From Vicinamibacterales bacterium (GTDB lineage: Bacteria > Acidobacteriota > Vicinamibacteria > Vicinamibacterales > UBA8438), in NCBI GenBank assembly GCA_958296065.1, contig CATQHX010000076.1:53845-117844 (forward strand): DNA of 64,000 nt, read 5' to 3'. Shown here one piece after another: positions 24,643-32,162 of this stretch. Every line of letters starts with the position of its first letter. The first letter of the stretch is position 1. A program made the position numbers and the translations under genes. The notes below the pieces were generated by a model. That model had not been told where the DNA came from and made no database searches. It saw nothing but the letters and a program-made list of their open reading frames with translations.

Positions 24643-25638
24643 GTGCAGGTTCACGCGTCGGCTCCCACCCGAGTCGACCTGGCAGGCGGAACGCTCGATA
24701 TCTGGCCCCTCTATCTTCTACATGAGAACGCCCAGACTCTGAACGCGGCCATCACGATCCGCGCCGAGTGCCGGCTGACGCCCAACGCCGACGGCCGGCT
24801 GCGCATCGTGGCGGAGGACACCGGCGCGAGGGTCGAGGTGTCCCGCTGGTCGGAGCTGGGCGAGAGTCAGGCTTCGCGGCTCGTAGCTCGCGTGCTCCGT
24901 TTCTTCCGCGCCGAAGGGCTCACCGTCTCCACACGCTCCGCGGCTCCCGTCGGGGCCGGACTGGCCGGCTCCTCGGCCCTGAACATCGCTGTCTGCGCGG
25001 CGCTCGCGCGCTGGCACGACCGGGATCTTGGCGGCGACTCCCTGATCGAGCTGGCCCTCAATCTCGAAGCCCAGGTGCTCGGCGTCCCCACCGGCGCACA
25101 GGACTACCGACCGGCGACCTACGGAGGAATCGCGGCGCTGGAAATGGGTCCGGGCGGCGTTACCCGAGCTCCGTTGAACGTGGACGCCGAGGCCCTCGCG
25201 AGCCGGATCGTGCTCGTGTACACGGAACAGTCGCGCGACTCCGGCATCAACAACTGGGAAGTCACGAAGCGACGCATCGACGGCGATCCGGGGATCATCT
25301 CGCTGTTCGATGAGATCCGCGACGTCGCGCTCGGCATGCGCGAAGCCCTCGAGGCTGCACGTTGGGACGACGTCGCTCGGTACCTCGCGCTGGAATGGGA
25401 CCTGCGCAAGCGCCTGGCGCCGGGAGTCACGACCGCGCGCCTGGATGCGCTGATCCGATGCGGACGGCAGGCGGGCGCCGACGCCGCCAAGGTCTGCGGG
25501 GCGGGTGGCGGTGGCTGTCTCGTCTTTCTGACCCCGCCCGACCGCGCGGGCTCGGTGCGCGCCGCGCTGGCGGAAGCCGGAGCACGCGTGCTCGACTGCC
25601 GCATAGACACCCGCGGACTCCAGGTCAGCGTCGACTGA
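24643..25638 (+). CDS. GHMP-family sugar kinase (heptose kinase-like)
   Basis: ATP-dependent kinase of the galactokinase/homoserine/mevalonate superfamily, 331 aa. The N-terminal APTRVDLAGGTLDIWPLYL (about residues 5-23) resembles the D-glycero-D-manno-heptose-7-phosphate kinase (HddA-type) subgroup. The ATP loop is PVGAGLAGSSALNIAV and the third motif is KVCGAGGGGCLVFL. The substrate is therefore probably a sugar phosphate, but this is inferred. Start choice: the GTG at 24643 directly follows the -10 element and begins VQVHASAPTRVDLAG; an upstream frame to 24571 would precede the promoter. Confidence 0.82.
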   Translation: MQVHASAPTRVDLAGGTLDIWPLYLLHENAQTLNAAITIRAECRLTPNADGRLRIVAEDTGARVEVSRWSELGESQASRLVARVLRFFRAEGLTVSTRSAAPVGAGLAGSSALNIAVCAALARWHDRDLGGDSLIELALNLEAQVLGVPTGAQDYRPATYGGIAALEMGPGGVTRAPLNVDAEALASRIVLVYTEQSRDSGINNWEVTKRRIDGDPGIISLFDEIRDVALGMREALEAARWDDVARYLALEWDLRKRLAPGVTTARLDALIRCGRQAGADAAKVCGAGGGGCLVFLTPPDRAGSVRAALAEAGARVLDCRIDTRGLQVSVD

Positions 25639-25653
25639 TGCGGACGGCATCCC

Positions 25654-26127
25654 ATGCCGGATAACGGGTCCATCGCGCGGGTATTCAAGGAGATCGCCGA
25701 CCTGCTCGAGATCAAGGGCGCGAACCCGTTCAAGATTCGCGCCTATCGGAACGCGGCCGACATCATCGCCACGACTCCCGAATCGATAGCCGGTTTCTCG
25801 GAGGAGGAGCTGCTGGAAATTCCAGGCATCGGCAGGGACCTCGCCGCGAAGACGCGTGAGCTGGCAGACCGGGGCAGGCTCGCGTACCACGAGGAGCTGC
25901 TGCGGGAGTTTCCGCCATCCCTCCTCGACCTGCTCGCACTGCCGGGCCTCGGCCCCAAGACGGTCGCCCGGTTCCTTCACGAATTGGGAGTAACCTCCCT
26001 CGACGAGTTGGAAGCGGCGGCGCGAGCCGGCCGGATTCGTACCATGCCGGGGCTCGGAGCAAAACGCGAAGAGCTGGTTCTGCGCGCGATCAATCGGCAA
26101 CGAAGCTCAGATAATTCGACGGCGTGA
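25654..26127 (+). CDS. Stand-alone helix-hairpin-helix protein, PolX N-terminal-like
   Basis: A 157-aa protein similar to the N-terminal 8-kDa domain of family X DNA polymerases. IARVFKEIADLLEIKGANPF and KIRAYRNAADII begin the domain (residues 7-40), with HhH motifs at LLEIPGIGRDLAAKT (about 52-66) and LLALPGLGPKTVARFL (about 92-107). A third partial hairpin is near MPGLGAKREELVL. Bacterial PolX normally continues into palm and PHP nuclease domains (about 570 aa); none follow here and there is no frame in the next bases that would continue it. It is a domain-only protein or the relic of a truncated polX. Its last 38 bp overlap the convergent rodZ-like gene. It lies 15 nt after the GHMP kinase. 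Confidence 0.85.
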   Translation: MPDNGSIARVFKEIADLLEIKGANPFKIRAYRNAADIIATTPESIAGFSEEELLEIPGIGRDLAAKTRELADRGRLAYHEELLREFPPSLLDLLALPGLGPKTVARFLHELGVTSLDELEAAARAGRIRTMPGLGAKREELVLRAINRQRSSDNSTA

Positions 26128-26914
26128 CCCGTACGTTCACGACCTCACCCGACGCGCCGAGCGATCTGCCCGGCCGCTGATTGATCGTGTACGCAAACAC
26201 CCCGGCGTCGCCAATCCGCAGTTCGATGGCTTGCTGCGCGACGATCACGTCCTGTTCGCCCGCCCGCAGGATCCGCGAGACTACCGTGTCGCCGTCCGCG
26301 GAAGCCTGCACCCAGCAGTCTCCCGTCGCGCTTATCTGCATCGTGAGCTCCGCCGCGTCGGCCGACACGACGGGAAGCGCATCCGCACCTGTTGCGGACT
26401 CCGCCGGAGGCGCTTCCTCCGATAACCCCGCGGCAAGCGACTCCGGCTGGCCTCCCGACTCTTCGGAGCGCCGCGCCTCGTCGGAGACCTCCGGCGGCAC
26501 CGGCGGCTGCCGGTCATCCGGAACGACGACGCTCACCAGCCAGACGACCAGCGGCATCAACAGCAACGCGAACCAGATCAGTCCCTTCGCTGTCTTCTGC
26601 CGCTTGACGAACTCCTCGTTCGCGCGCCCCTCGATGGTCGCGTGCAGACTCGCGACGGAGGATTCCTCGGGAAACCTCGCTTCGAACTGCGCCAACGTCT
26701 CTTGCGGATCGAGCCCGACAGCCTCGGCGTACGAGCGTACGAAACCCCGGGTGAAGATGCCGCCGGGAAGATTCTCGATCTCGTCACGCTCGATCGCCCG
26801 CAGCTTGGAGACCGGGATCTTCGTGGAGGCCGAGACCTGCTGAAGGGTCATTCCACTGGACGCACGCGCATCGACGAGCAACTTGCCGAACAGCTCCGAG
26901 GAAGGATCAGCCAC
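26090..26914 (-). CDS. RodZ-like membrane protein (HTH plus DUF4115)
   Basis: Cytoskeletal-type membrane protein of 274 aa. A cytoplasmic cro/RodZ helix-turn-helix occupies about residues 10-75 (GMTLQQVSASTKIPVSKLRA), a single membrane helix is at 111-131 (GLIWFALLLMPLVVWLVSV), then a Pro/Glu/Ser-rich linker and a periplasmic DUF4115 beta domain (QISATGDCWVQASADGDTV). RodZ links MreB to cell-wall synthesis; no mreB is in this window. It starts at a GTG. Confidence 0.88.
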   Translation of the reverse strand: MADPSSELFGKLLVDARASSGMTLQQVSASTKIPVSKLRAIERDEIENLPGGIFTRGFVRSYAEAVGLDPQETLAQFEARFPEESSVASLHATIEGRANEEFVKRQKTAKGLIWFALLLMPLVVWLVSVVVPDDRQPPVPPEVSDEARRSEESGGQPESLAAGLSEEAPPAESATGADALPVVSADAAELTMQISATGDCWVQASADGDTVVSRILRAGEQDVIVAQQAIELRIGDAGVFAYTINQRPGRSLGASGEVVNVRVTPSNYLSFVAD

Positions 26915-26925
26915 GAGTCGGCACG

Positions 26926-27630
26926 TTAGTCGAGCGTTCCGCGCCTGTCAAACGCCGCCCGCAGTGCCTGTACGCGCGTTGCGAGCCGGAGACGTCGTTC
27001 CAAGCTCGAATCGAACCGAAAGAGCCGTATCCCGGCCACGCCTGCCGCGCCGGTTGCCGCCACCGCCACCCCGTCGGCCACCGCCACCCCGCCGATCGCC
27101 AGAACGGGCCGGCGGCACGCCTGCACGATATCGCGCAGCGCCTCGAGTCCGAGCGGCTGGCGCCCCGGTTTCGACACCGACCGGAACACCGTGCCGGCCA
27201 GCACATAGTCGACCGCCCCGGACTCCTCTGCCCGCCGTGCCGCGGCTACGTCGTGCACCGACCGCCCGACGATCCAGTCGCGCGGCCCGAGCATGCGGAC
27301 ACGTGCAGCGGACCGCCCGTCATCCTTGAGGTGTACGCCGGCGGCACCGGCCGCCAGCGCGACGTCGGGTCGATCATTGACGAGAACGTGCGTACGCGTT
27401 GCCCGTGTACGGTGCACCGCGGCGCGCACGAGGCCGAGGAGACAGCGATCCGAGAGTCCCGACTCCCTGATCTGCACCAGGTCCAGGCCGGCGTCCGCGC
27501 AGTCGGAGATCACGTCCAGAAGCTGCCGCTCGACCCCGGCCTCGTCGCCCGCGGCTTCCGTGAGCACGCGACGGTCGGTCACGAGACAGATTAGCGAGCG
27601 CGACTTCAGCGCTGTCCGGACGCGGTCCAT
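26926..27630 (-). CDS. thiE: Thiamine-phosphate synthase / TenI family
   Basis: TIM-barrel enzyme of the ThiE/TenI group. ThiE joins HMP-PP and a thiazole phosphate to form thiamine phosphate; TenI-like proteins aromatise the thiazole. The 234-aa product shows LVTDRR at the N-terminus, DLVQIRES, VLVNDRPDVALAAGAAGVHL, DYVLAGTVFRSVSKPG and AIGGVAVADGVAVAATGAAGVAGIR minus a few conserved positions. No other thi gene or TPP riboswitch is in the window, so ThiE and TenI roles cannot be separated. Start ATG at 27630 (MDRVRTALKSRSLICLVTDR). Confidence 0.82.
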   Translation of the reverse strand: MDRVRTALKSRSLICLVTDRRVLTEAAGDEAGVERQLLDVISDCADAGLDLVQIRESGLSDRCLLGLVRAAVHRTRATRTHVLVNDRPDVALAAGAAGVHLKDDGRSAARVRMLGPRDWIVGRSVHDVAAARRAEESGAVDYVLAGTVFRSVSKPGRQPLGLEALRDIVQACRRPVLAIGGVAVADGVAVAATGAAGVAGIRLFRFDSSLERRLRLATRVQALRAAFDRRGTLD

Positions 27631-27637
27631 CGACGTC

Positions 27638-28243
27638 TTACAAGGCGCGCGGTCGGAATGAACGCCGGTGCACGCGCGAGTACCCGAACCGGGCAACGGC
27701 GGCTACATGCGCCCGCGTCGCGTATCCCTTGTGCCGATCGAACCCGTAACGGGGATCGACACGATGCAAGCGGACCATCTCCCGGTCCCGGGTCACCTTC
27801 GCGACGATGGATGCCGCGGCGATTGCCGCGCAGCGCCGGTCGCCGCCCACGAGCCCACGCTGCGGGAGATTCAGGTCGGGAACCGTGAAACCGTCGATCA
27901 GGGCGAATGCGGGCAGTGGATCCAGCGCCTCCACCGCCCGCCGGAGAGCGTCGAGGGAAGCGCGATGCACGTTGAGCCTATCGACGTCTTCCGAGGATGC
28001 CACGGCAACCGCCCAGCGGGTGGCCGCCGTGATTTCCACGTAGAGCCGTTCGCGTTGCGAAGCCGTCAGCAGCTTTGAATCGCGGAGCCCTGCAACGTGC
28101 TTGCAGGGGTCGAGCACCACCGCCGCTGCGATCACGGGGCCCGCCAAAGCGCCGCAACCGACTTCATCGACCCCTGCCACATCCGCGAAGCCGCGCCGCC
28201 GCAGCGCGTTCTCGATGGTCCGCCGCGCCGACTGGCGCCGCAT
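27638..28243 (-). CDS. rnhB: Ribonuclease HII
   Basis: Cleaves RNA in RNA-DNA hybrids and single ribonucleotides in DNA. The 201-aa product has GVDEVGCGALAGPV (catalytic Asp-Glu), the DSKLLTASQRERLY motif, LIDGFTVPD and AASIVAKVTRDREMVRLH. The GYGFDRHKGY-type motif appears as YGFDRHKGY. It sits downstream of rplS, as in many genomes, separated by repeat copy 4. Confidence 0.95.
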   Translation of the reverse strand: MRRQSARRTIENALRRRGFADVAGVDEVGCGALAGPVIAAAVVLDPCKHVAGLRDSKLLTASQRERLYVEITAATRWAVAVASSEDVDRLNVHRASLDALRRAVEALDPLPAFALIDGFTVPDLNLPQRGLVGGDRRCAAIAAASIVAKVTRDREMVRLHRVDPRYGFDRHKGYATRAHVAAVARFGYSRVHRRSFRPRAL

Positions 28244-28254
28244 GGTTCCGGCTC

Positions 28255-28363
28255 TAGCGCCCCGAAACGCCGAGTTGGCTCCGCGTTTCGGCCCATCCCC
28301 CCCGCTCCATGACCCTGCGCCTCAGCACTTCGCTTCGCTCCGTTCTGCTGCGCAAGCTCCTAG
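28255..28363. repeat. Dispersed palindromic repeat, full copy 4 (modules A+B)
   Basis: Module A is CCGAAACGC/GCGTTTCGG (9 bp) with loop around GAGTTGGCTC. Module B has TGCGC and GCGCA arms around the loop CACTTCGCTTCGCT. The end CCTAG contains the TAG stop of rplS (28362-28360), and the opposite end is also CTAG. It separates rplS from rnhB. Confidence 0.85.
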
Positions 28364-28704
28364 CGGCGCCGACGCTCCCGCATGCGCGCCGCTTTACCCC
28401 GCAGCTTGCGCAGGAAGTAGAGCTTCGCACGCCGCACGCGCGCGGATCGCACCACCTCGATCCGGTCGATCATCGGGGAGTGCAGGGGAAAGATCCGCTC
28501 GACGCCCTGACCGAACGACACCTTGCGAACCGTGAGCGTCGAACCGGCGCCACGCCGGTGCTGGCCAATCACGATCCCCTCGAACACCTGAATCCGTTCC
28601 TTCTCGCCTTCGGTCACCCGCACGTGCACGCGTACGGTATCGCCCGACCGGATGTCCGGCCGCTCGACGAGCTGGTTCTGTTCCACCGCTTCGATGGCCT
28701 TCAT
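28360..28704 (-). CDS. rplS: Large-subunit ribosomal protein bL19
   Basis: Ribosomal protein L19 at the 30S-50S interface. The 114-aa product has GDTVRVHVRVTEGEKERIQV, FEGIVIGQHRRGAGSTLTVR and GVERIFPLHSPMIDRIEVVR. A CAGGAG ribosome site precedes the ATG. Its stop codon is supplied by the dispersed repeat. Confidence 0.97.
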   Translation of the reverse strand: MKAIEAVEQNQLVERPDIRSGDTVRVHVRVTEGEKERIQVFEGIVIGQHRRGAGSTLTVRKVSFGQGVERIFPLHSPMIDRIEVVRSARVRRAKLYFLRKLRGKAARMRERRRR

Positions 28705-28725
28705 GCCCCTGTACTCCTGGAAACA

Positions 28726-29499
28726 TCATTGCCTGCGTCCGTCGTGCGGCGCAGACTCCTGGTTGGTTTCGCCCGCCTGAAGCTCGCGTAGGCAACTTCG
28801 CTCCTCGTCGTCCAAACACGCACGCCTCAACAGATCGGGTCGCCGGCGGAGCGTCCGCCGCACGGCCTCACGTTTCCGCCACCGCCGGATCTCTCCGTGG
28901 TCTCCCGATACCAGCACCTCCGGTACCGCGTGCCCGTTCAGCCTGGCCGGGCGCGTGTACGTCGGGTAGTCCAGAATCTGCCGCACGAACGAGTCGGTCG
29001 CCACCGACTCGGAGTTGCCTACGACGCCCGGCACCTGTCGTGCCACGGCATCGATCACGACGCCGGCGGCCAGCTCGCCACCGCTCAGCACGTAGTCGCC
29101 GATCGAAATCTCCTCGGTGGCCACCTGCTCGCGCACGCGCTCGTCGACGCCCTGATAGCGCCCGCACAACAGCACGACGTGGTCGAGCCGACTCAACCGA
29201 ACCGCCGCCTCGTGCGTGAAGGTCTCGCCCTGCGGCGACATGAGAATCACCGCGTCCGGCTGACCGCGCCGCTGCTTCACCAGAGCCGCCGCACGCACGA
29301 AGGGCTCCACCTTGAGCACCATGCCCGGTCCCCCGCCGAACGGCGCATCGTCGACCGTCCGATGGCGATCCGTCGTGAAGTCCCGCAGGTCGTGCACCGT
29401 CACGTCCAGCAGCTCCCTCTCTCGCGCGCGGCCCACCACGCCGACGCTCGTCACCTGCTCGACCAGATCCGGAAAGACGGTGACGACATCGAACTTCAT
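28726..29499 (-). CDS. trmD: tRNA (guanine37-N1)-methyltransferase
   Basis: SPOUT-fold enzyme that makes m1G37 in tRNA and prevents frameshifting. The 257-aa product has the trefoil-knot AdoMet motifs VLLCGRYQGVDERV and SIGDYVLSGGELAAGV. The last 12 or so residues (NQESAPHDGRRQ) are encoded by a fragment of the dispersed repeat, so the C-terminus has apparently been replaced or extended by it. The start overlaps the rimM stop as ATGA. Confidence 0.96.
   Translation of the reverse strand: MKFDVVTVFPDLVEQVTSVGVVGRARERELLDVTVHDLRDFTTDRHRTVDDAPFGGGPGMVLKVEPFVRAAALVKQRRGQPDAVILMSPQGETFTHEAAVRLSRLDHVVLLCGRYQGVDERVREQVATEEISIGDYVLSGGELAAGVVIDAVARQVPGVVGNSESVATDSFVRQILDYPTYTRPARLNGHAVPEVLVSGDHGEIRRWRKREAVRRTLRRRPDLLRRACLDDEERSCLRELQAGETNQESAPHDGRRQ
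28733..28761. repeat. Dispersed repeat, module B fragment inside trmD
   Basis: TGCGTCCGTCGTGCGGCGCA followed by GACTCCTGG matches the right half of module B (compare 20785-20809 and 33447-33470). It lies within the last codons of trmD. Confidence 0.6.
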
Positions 29500-30104
29500 C
29501 CACGTATCCCCATTGCGACCGGTGACCGCGGGAAACTACCGGCACGGTTCCTGCGTCCCGTACGGGTGCTCGGCCGATTCACCTCGAGCAGCCCATCCGG
29601 CGGCTCGATGACGATGGAACCGGACCGCGCATCGATAGACACGCAGATTTCAGCGACCAGCGGAACGTCGACCTCGCCCCCCGCGTGTCCAACAATCAGC
29701 CGCTTCGCGCCGGCCGGCCCCTCTATGCGAGCGACCGTGCCGACCTGCTCGCCGCTCACCGTCCGCACTGCACAACCGACCAGCTCGTGCTCGTACCACG
29801 TATTCGCAGGCAACGGGTGCAGCGCGTCCTCCGGCACCCGCAGCTCCGCGCCGCGCAGCCTCTCCGCCTCCTCGGGGGTCTCGATGGAGTCGAACGCGAC
29901 CACCGGCCGCCCACCGTGGAACCAGGCGTCGCGGATCCGCACCGCAACCGGCTCGCCGGCTCGCTCCATGAACAGAGTTCCGCCAGCCCGGAAACGCTCT
30001 TCCGGAAAGTCGGTCTCGGCATTGACGACGACCTCGCCGTGCCTGCCGCGCGTTCGGGCCACGACACCGACGACCGCCATCTCCTGCCAGGATCCGTGGT
30101 CCAT
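29496..30104 (-). CDS. rimM: 16S rRNA processing protein RimM
   Basis: Assembly factor for the 30S head that binds S19. The protein (202 aa from the ATG at 30104) contains VVGVVARTRGRHGEVVVNAETDFPE, LRGAELRVPED, WYEHELVGCAV and a PRC-barrel C-terminal domain. Start choice: a GAGGGG site precedes 30104; the ATG at 30125 would overlap khpA by 14 bp and lacks a site. The Arg-rich C-terminal 25 residues are not conserved. Confidence 0.93.
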   Translation of the reverse strand: MDHGSWQEMAVVGVVARTRGRHGEVVVNAETDFPEERFRAGGTLFMERAGEPVAVRIRDAWFHGGRPVVAFDSIETPEEAERLRGAELRVPEDALHPLPANTWYEHELVGCAVRTVSGEQVGTVARIEGPAGAKRLIVGHAGGEVDVPLVAEICVSIDARSGSIVIEPPDGLLEVNRPSTRTGRRNRAGSFPRSPVAMGIRG

Positions 30105-30111
30105 GCGCTCG

Positions 30112-30360
30112 TCACCCCTCGTCATCGAGGAAGTCGACCGTCACCCGCAATCCGTCGCGCTCCGAGGCGATTTCAGCCAGCGTCCGAACCGCCGACGCAG
30201 TGCGCCCGCGGCGTCCGATCAGCCGACCGAGATCTCCCGGGCGCGACGTCAGCTCCACGCAAACATCGCCGTCGTCGACCCGCTCTTCGACCCGAACCGC
30301 CTGCGGATCGTCGACGAGCGCCTTGGCGATTACCTCGACCACGTCCCGCGCACGGCTCAC
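30112..30360 (-). CDS. khpA: KH-domain RNA-binding protein KhpA
   Basis: Small (82 aa) RNA-binding protein of the YlqC/KhpA family, found between rpsP and rimM in many bacteria. The KH GxxG loop is GRLIGRRGRTASAVRTL (about residues 45-61). The GTG start overlaps the rpsP TGA as GTGA. Confidence 0.93.
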   Translation of the reverse strand: MSRARDVVEVIAKALVDDPQAVRVEERVDDGDVCVELTSRPGDLGRLIGRRGRTASAVRTLAEIASERDGLRVTVDFLDDEG

Positions 30361-30641
30361 GACGCTGCCGACTCCGCCGGCGCAGGTTCCTCGCTCGCAA
30401 CCGCGGCGCCCGGATTGCGTGCAATCAACGTCCGCACCGTGTCGCTCATCTGGGCGCCACGCGCCATCCAGTGGTCGATCCGATCGCGCTTGACGGTCAA
30501 TGCCTCGGGCTGCGCCGTCGGGTCGTAGTGCCCCACGACCTCGATCGCGCGTCCGTCGCGCGCGCTGCGGGAATCGATCACCACGAGCCGATAGAACGGG
30601 CTCTTCTTCGCACCCTGCCGCCGCAGTCGAATCGTCAGCAT
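30357..30641 (-). CDS. rpsP: Small-subunit ribosomal protein bS16
   Basis: Ribosomal protein S16 (94 aa): MLTIRLRRQGAKKSPFYRLV, DSRSARDGRAIEVVGHYDP and RIDHWMARGAQMSDTV are diagnostic. A GGAGAGAGG site precedes the ATG. It sits between ffh and khpA. Confidence 0.97.
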   Translation of the reverse strand: MLTIRLRRQGAKKSPFYRLVVIDSRSARDGRAIEVVGHYDPTAQPEALTVKRDRIDHWMARGAQMSDTVRTLIARNPGAAVASEEPAPAESAAS

Positions 30642-30701
30642 CCTCTCTCCTTCACCTCTCGCCCCGCCGACGCGAAACCGTGCGCGAAGGGGTCCGCGGC
30701 A

Positions 30702-32036
30702 TCATCGCATGGTCGGCAACGCCATGCGCCGCCGTTTCCCTTTTCGCCGGCTCAATCCGCCGACGGTCTTCAACATCTTCCGCATCTCCGCGAACTGCCT
30801 GAGCAGCCGGTTCACATCCTGCACGGTCGTGCCGCTGCCGCGCGCGACACGACGCCGCCGGCCGCCGTTCATGACGGACGGGTTGCGCCTCTCCTGCGCC
30901 GTCATCGAGTCGATGATGGCCACCATGCGCGTCACTCCGCTCGAATCGATGTCCGCCTCCGGGATCCGTGAACCGAGCCCCGGAATCATGCCGAGGACCT
31001 GGTTGAGCGGGCCCATCCGGGTGACCGCGCGCATCTGCTGCTTCAGATCGTCGAGCGTGAGCTCGTTCCGCCGAATGCGCGTCGCCATCGACACCGCGTC
31101 GTCGTGGGAAATCGCCTGCTCGGCCCGCTCGACGAGGCTCAGCACGTCGCCCATGCCGAGCAGGCGCGACACCAGCCGGTCCGGCCGGAACGGCTCCAGA
31201 TCGTCCACCCGTTCTCCGGTCGCGGCAAACGTGACCGGTACGCCGACCACCGAGACCACCGACAGCGCCGCTCCGCCGCGCGCGTCGCCGTCGAGCTTGG
31301 TAAGCACGACACCGGTCACGCCGAGCCGATGGTGGAACTCGCCGGCGCTGCGCACCGCGTCCTGGCCGGTCATCGCGTCGGCCACGAACAGCAGGTCGGA
31401 GGGCGACACCGAATCACGGATGGTAGCGACCTCCTGCATCAATGCGTCGTCCACGTGCAGACGGCCCGCCGTATCGACGAGCACGACGTCGAAGCCGAGC
31501 CCCCGCGCCTCGGACACGGCGGAGACGGCGCGACGCACGGGATCGGCGGCGCCCGCTTCGTGCACGCGGAGCCCGGCGTCCCTCCCGAGCACGGCGAGCT
31601 GCTCGATGGCGGCCGGCCGTCGCACGTCGGTGGAGACCAGCAGCGGATGCCGGCCCTGGCCGGTAAGCCAACGTCCCAGCTTCGCGGTCGTGGTGGTCTT
31701 GCCCGAACCCTGCAGGCCGACGAGCAGGACGACCTGCGGCCGGTCGGTGGTGGTCGAGAGCCCCGCGGGGGACTCGCCGAAGAGCTTCAGCAGCTCGTCG
31801 CGCACGATGGCAACCACCTGCTGGGACGGGGTGAGGCTGTCGAGCACCTCCTGCTCGGTCGCCCGATCCCGGACCCGGTCGATGAACGCCTTGACGACCT
31901 TGAAGTTGACGTCCGCCTCGAGCAGGGCCAGCCGGATCTCGCGCAGCGTGCGTTCGACCGTCTCGGGCGTCAACCGCACCTCGCGGCGCAACGTCCCGAA
32001 GACATCCTGCAAGCGTGAGCCGAGTACCTGGAACAT
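30702..32036 (-). CDS. ffh: Signal recognition particle GTPase Ffh
   Basis: Binds the 4.5S RNA and signal peptides of nascent membrane proteins. The 444-aa product has the N domain, the G domain (GLQGSGKTTTTAKLG at about residues 107-121, DVRRPAAIEQL, VDTAGRLHVDD, TKLDGDARGGAALS) and a Met-rich M domain ending with MRKMLKTVGGLSRRKGKRRR. It heads the ffh-rpsP-khpA-rimM-trmD-rplS cluster. Its receptor ftsY is at 36732-37640. Confidence 0.97.
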   Translation of the reverse strand: MFQVLGSRLQDVFGTLRREVRLTPETVERTLREIRLALLEADVNFKVVKAFIDRVRDRATEQEVLDSLTPSQQVVAIVRDELLKLFGESPAGLSTTTDRPQVVLLVGLQGSGKTTTTAKLGRWLTGQGRHPLLVSTDVRRPAAIEQLAVLGRDAGLRVHEAGAADPVRRAVSAVSEARGLGFDVVLVDTAGRLHVDDALMQEVATIRDSVSPSDLLFVADAMTGQDAVRSAGEFHHRLGVTGVVLTKLDGDARGGAALSVVSVVGVPVTFAATGERVDDLEPFRPDRLVSRLLGMGDVLSLVERAEQAISHDDAVSMATRIRRNELTLDDLKQQMRAVTRMGPLNQVLGMIPGLGSRIPEADIDSSGVTRMVAIIDSMTAQERRNPSVMNGGRRRRVARGSGTTVQDVNRLLRQFAEMRKMLKTVGGLSRRKGKRRRMALPTMR

Positions 32037-32102
32037 CGGAAGGGCCCGCTCCTGCCCGGGCCACTTGGCCGGAAGCCGTAAATGACTCTCAGGAAACTGG
32101 TT

Positions 32103-32132
32103 ATTCTAGGCCGCGGCGACCGGCGACGTCAA
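32103..32132 (-). promoter_or_regulatory. Sigma-70-type promoter for the ffh operon
   Basis: On the minus strand TTGACG (32132-32127) and TAGAAT (32108-32103) are separated by 18 bp, giving a leader of about 60 nt before the ffh ATG at 32036. The spacing equals that at rplM and groES. Confidence 0.7.
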
Positions 32133-32162
32133 CCGGAGCGGGTCGCCGCGCGCGGCCCGAAC

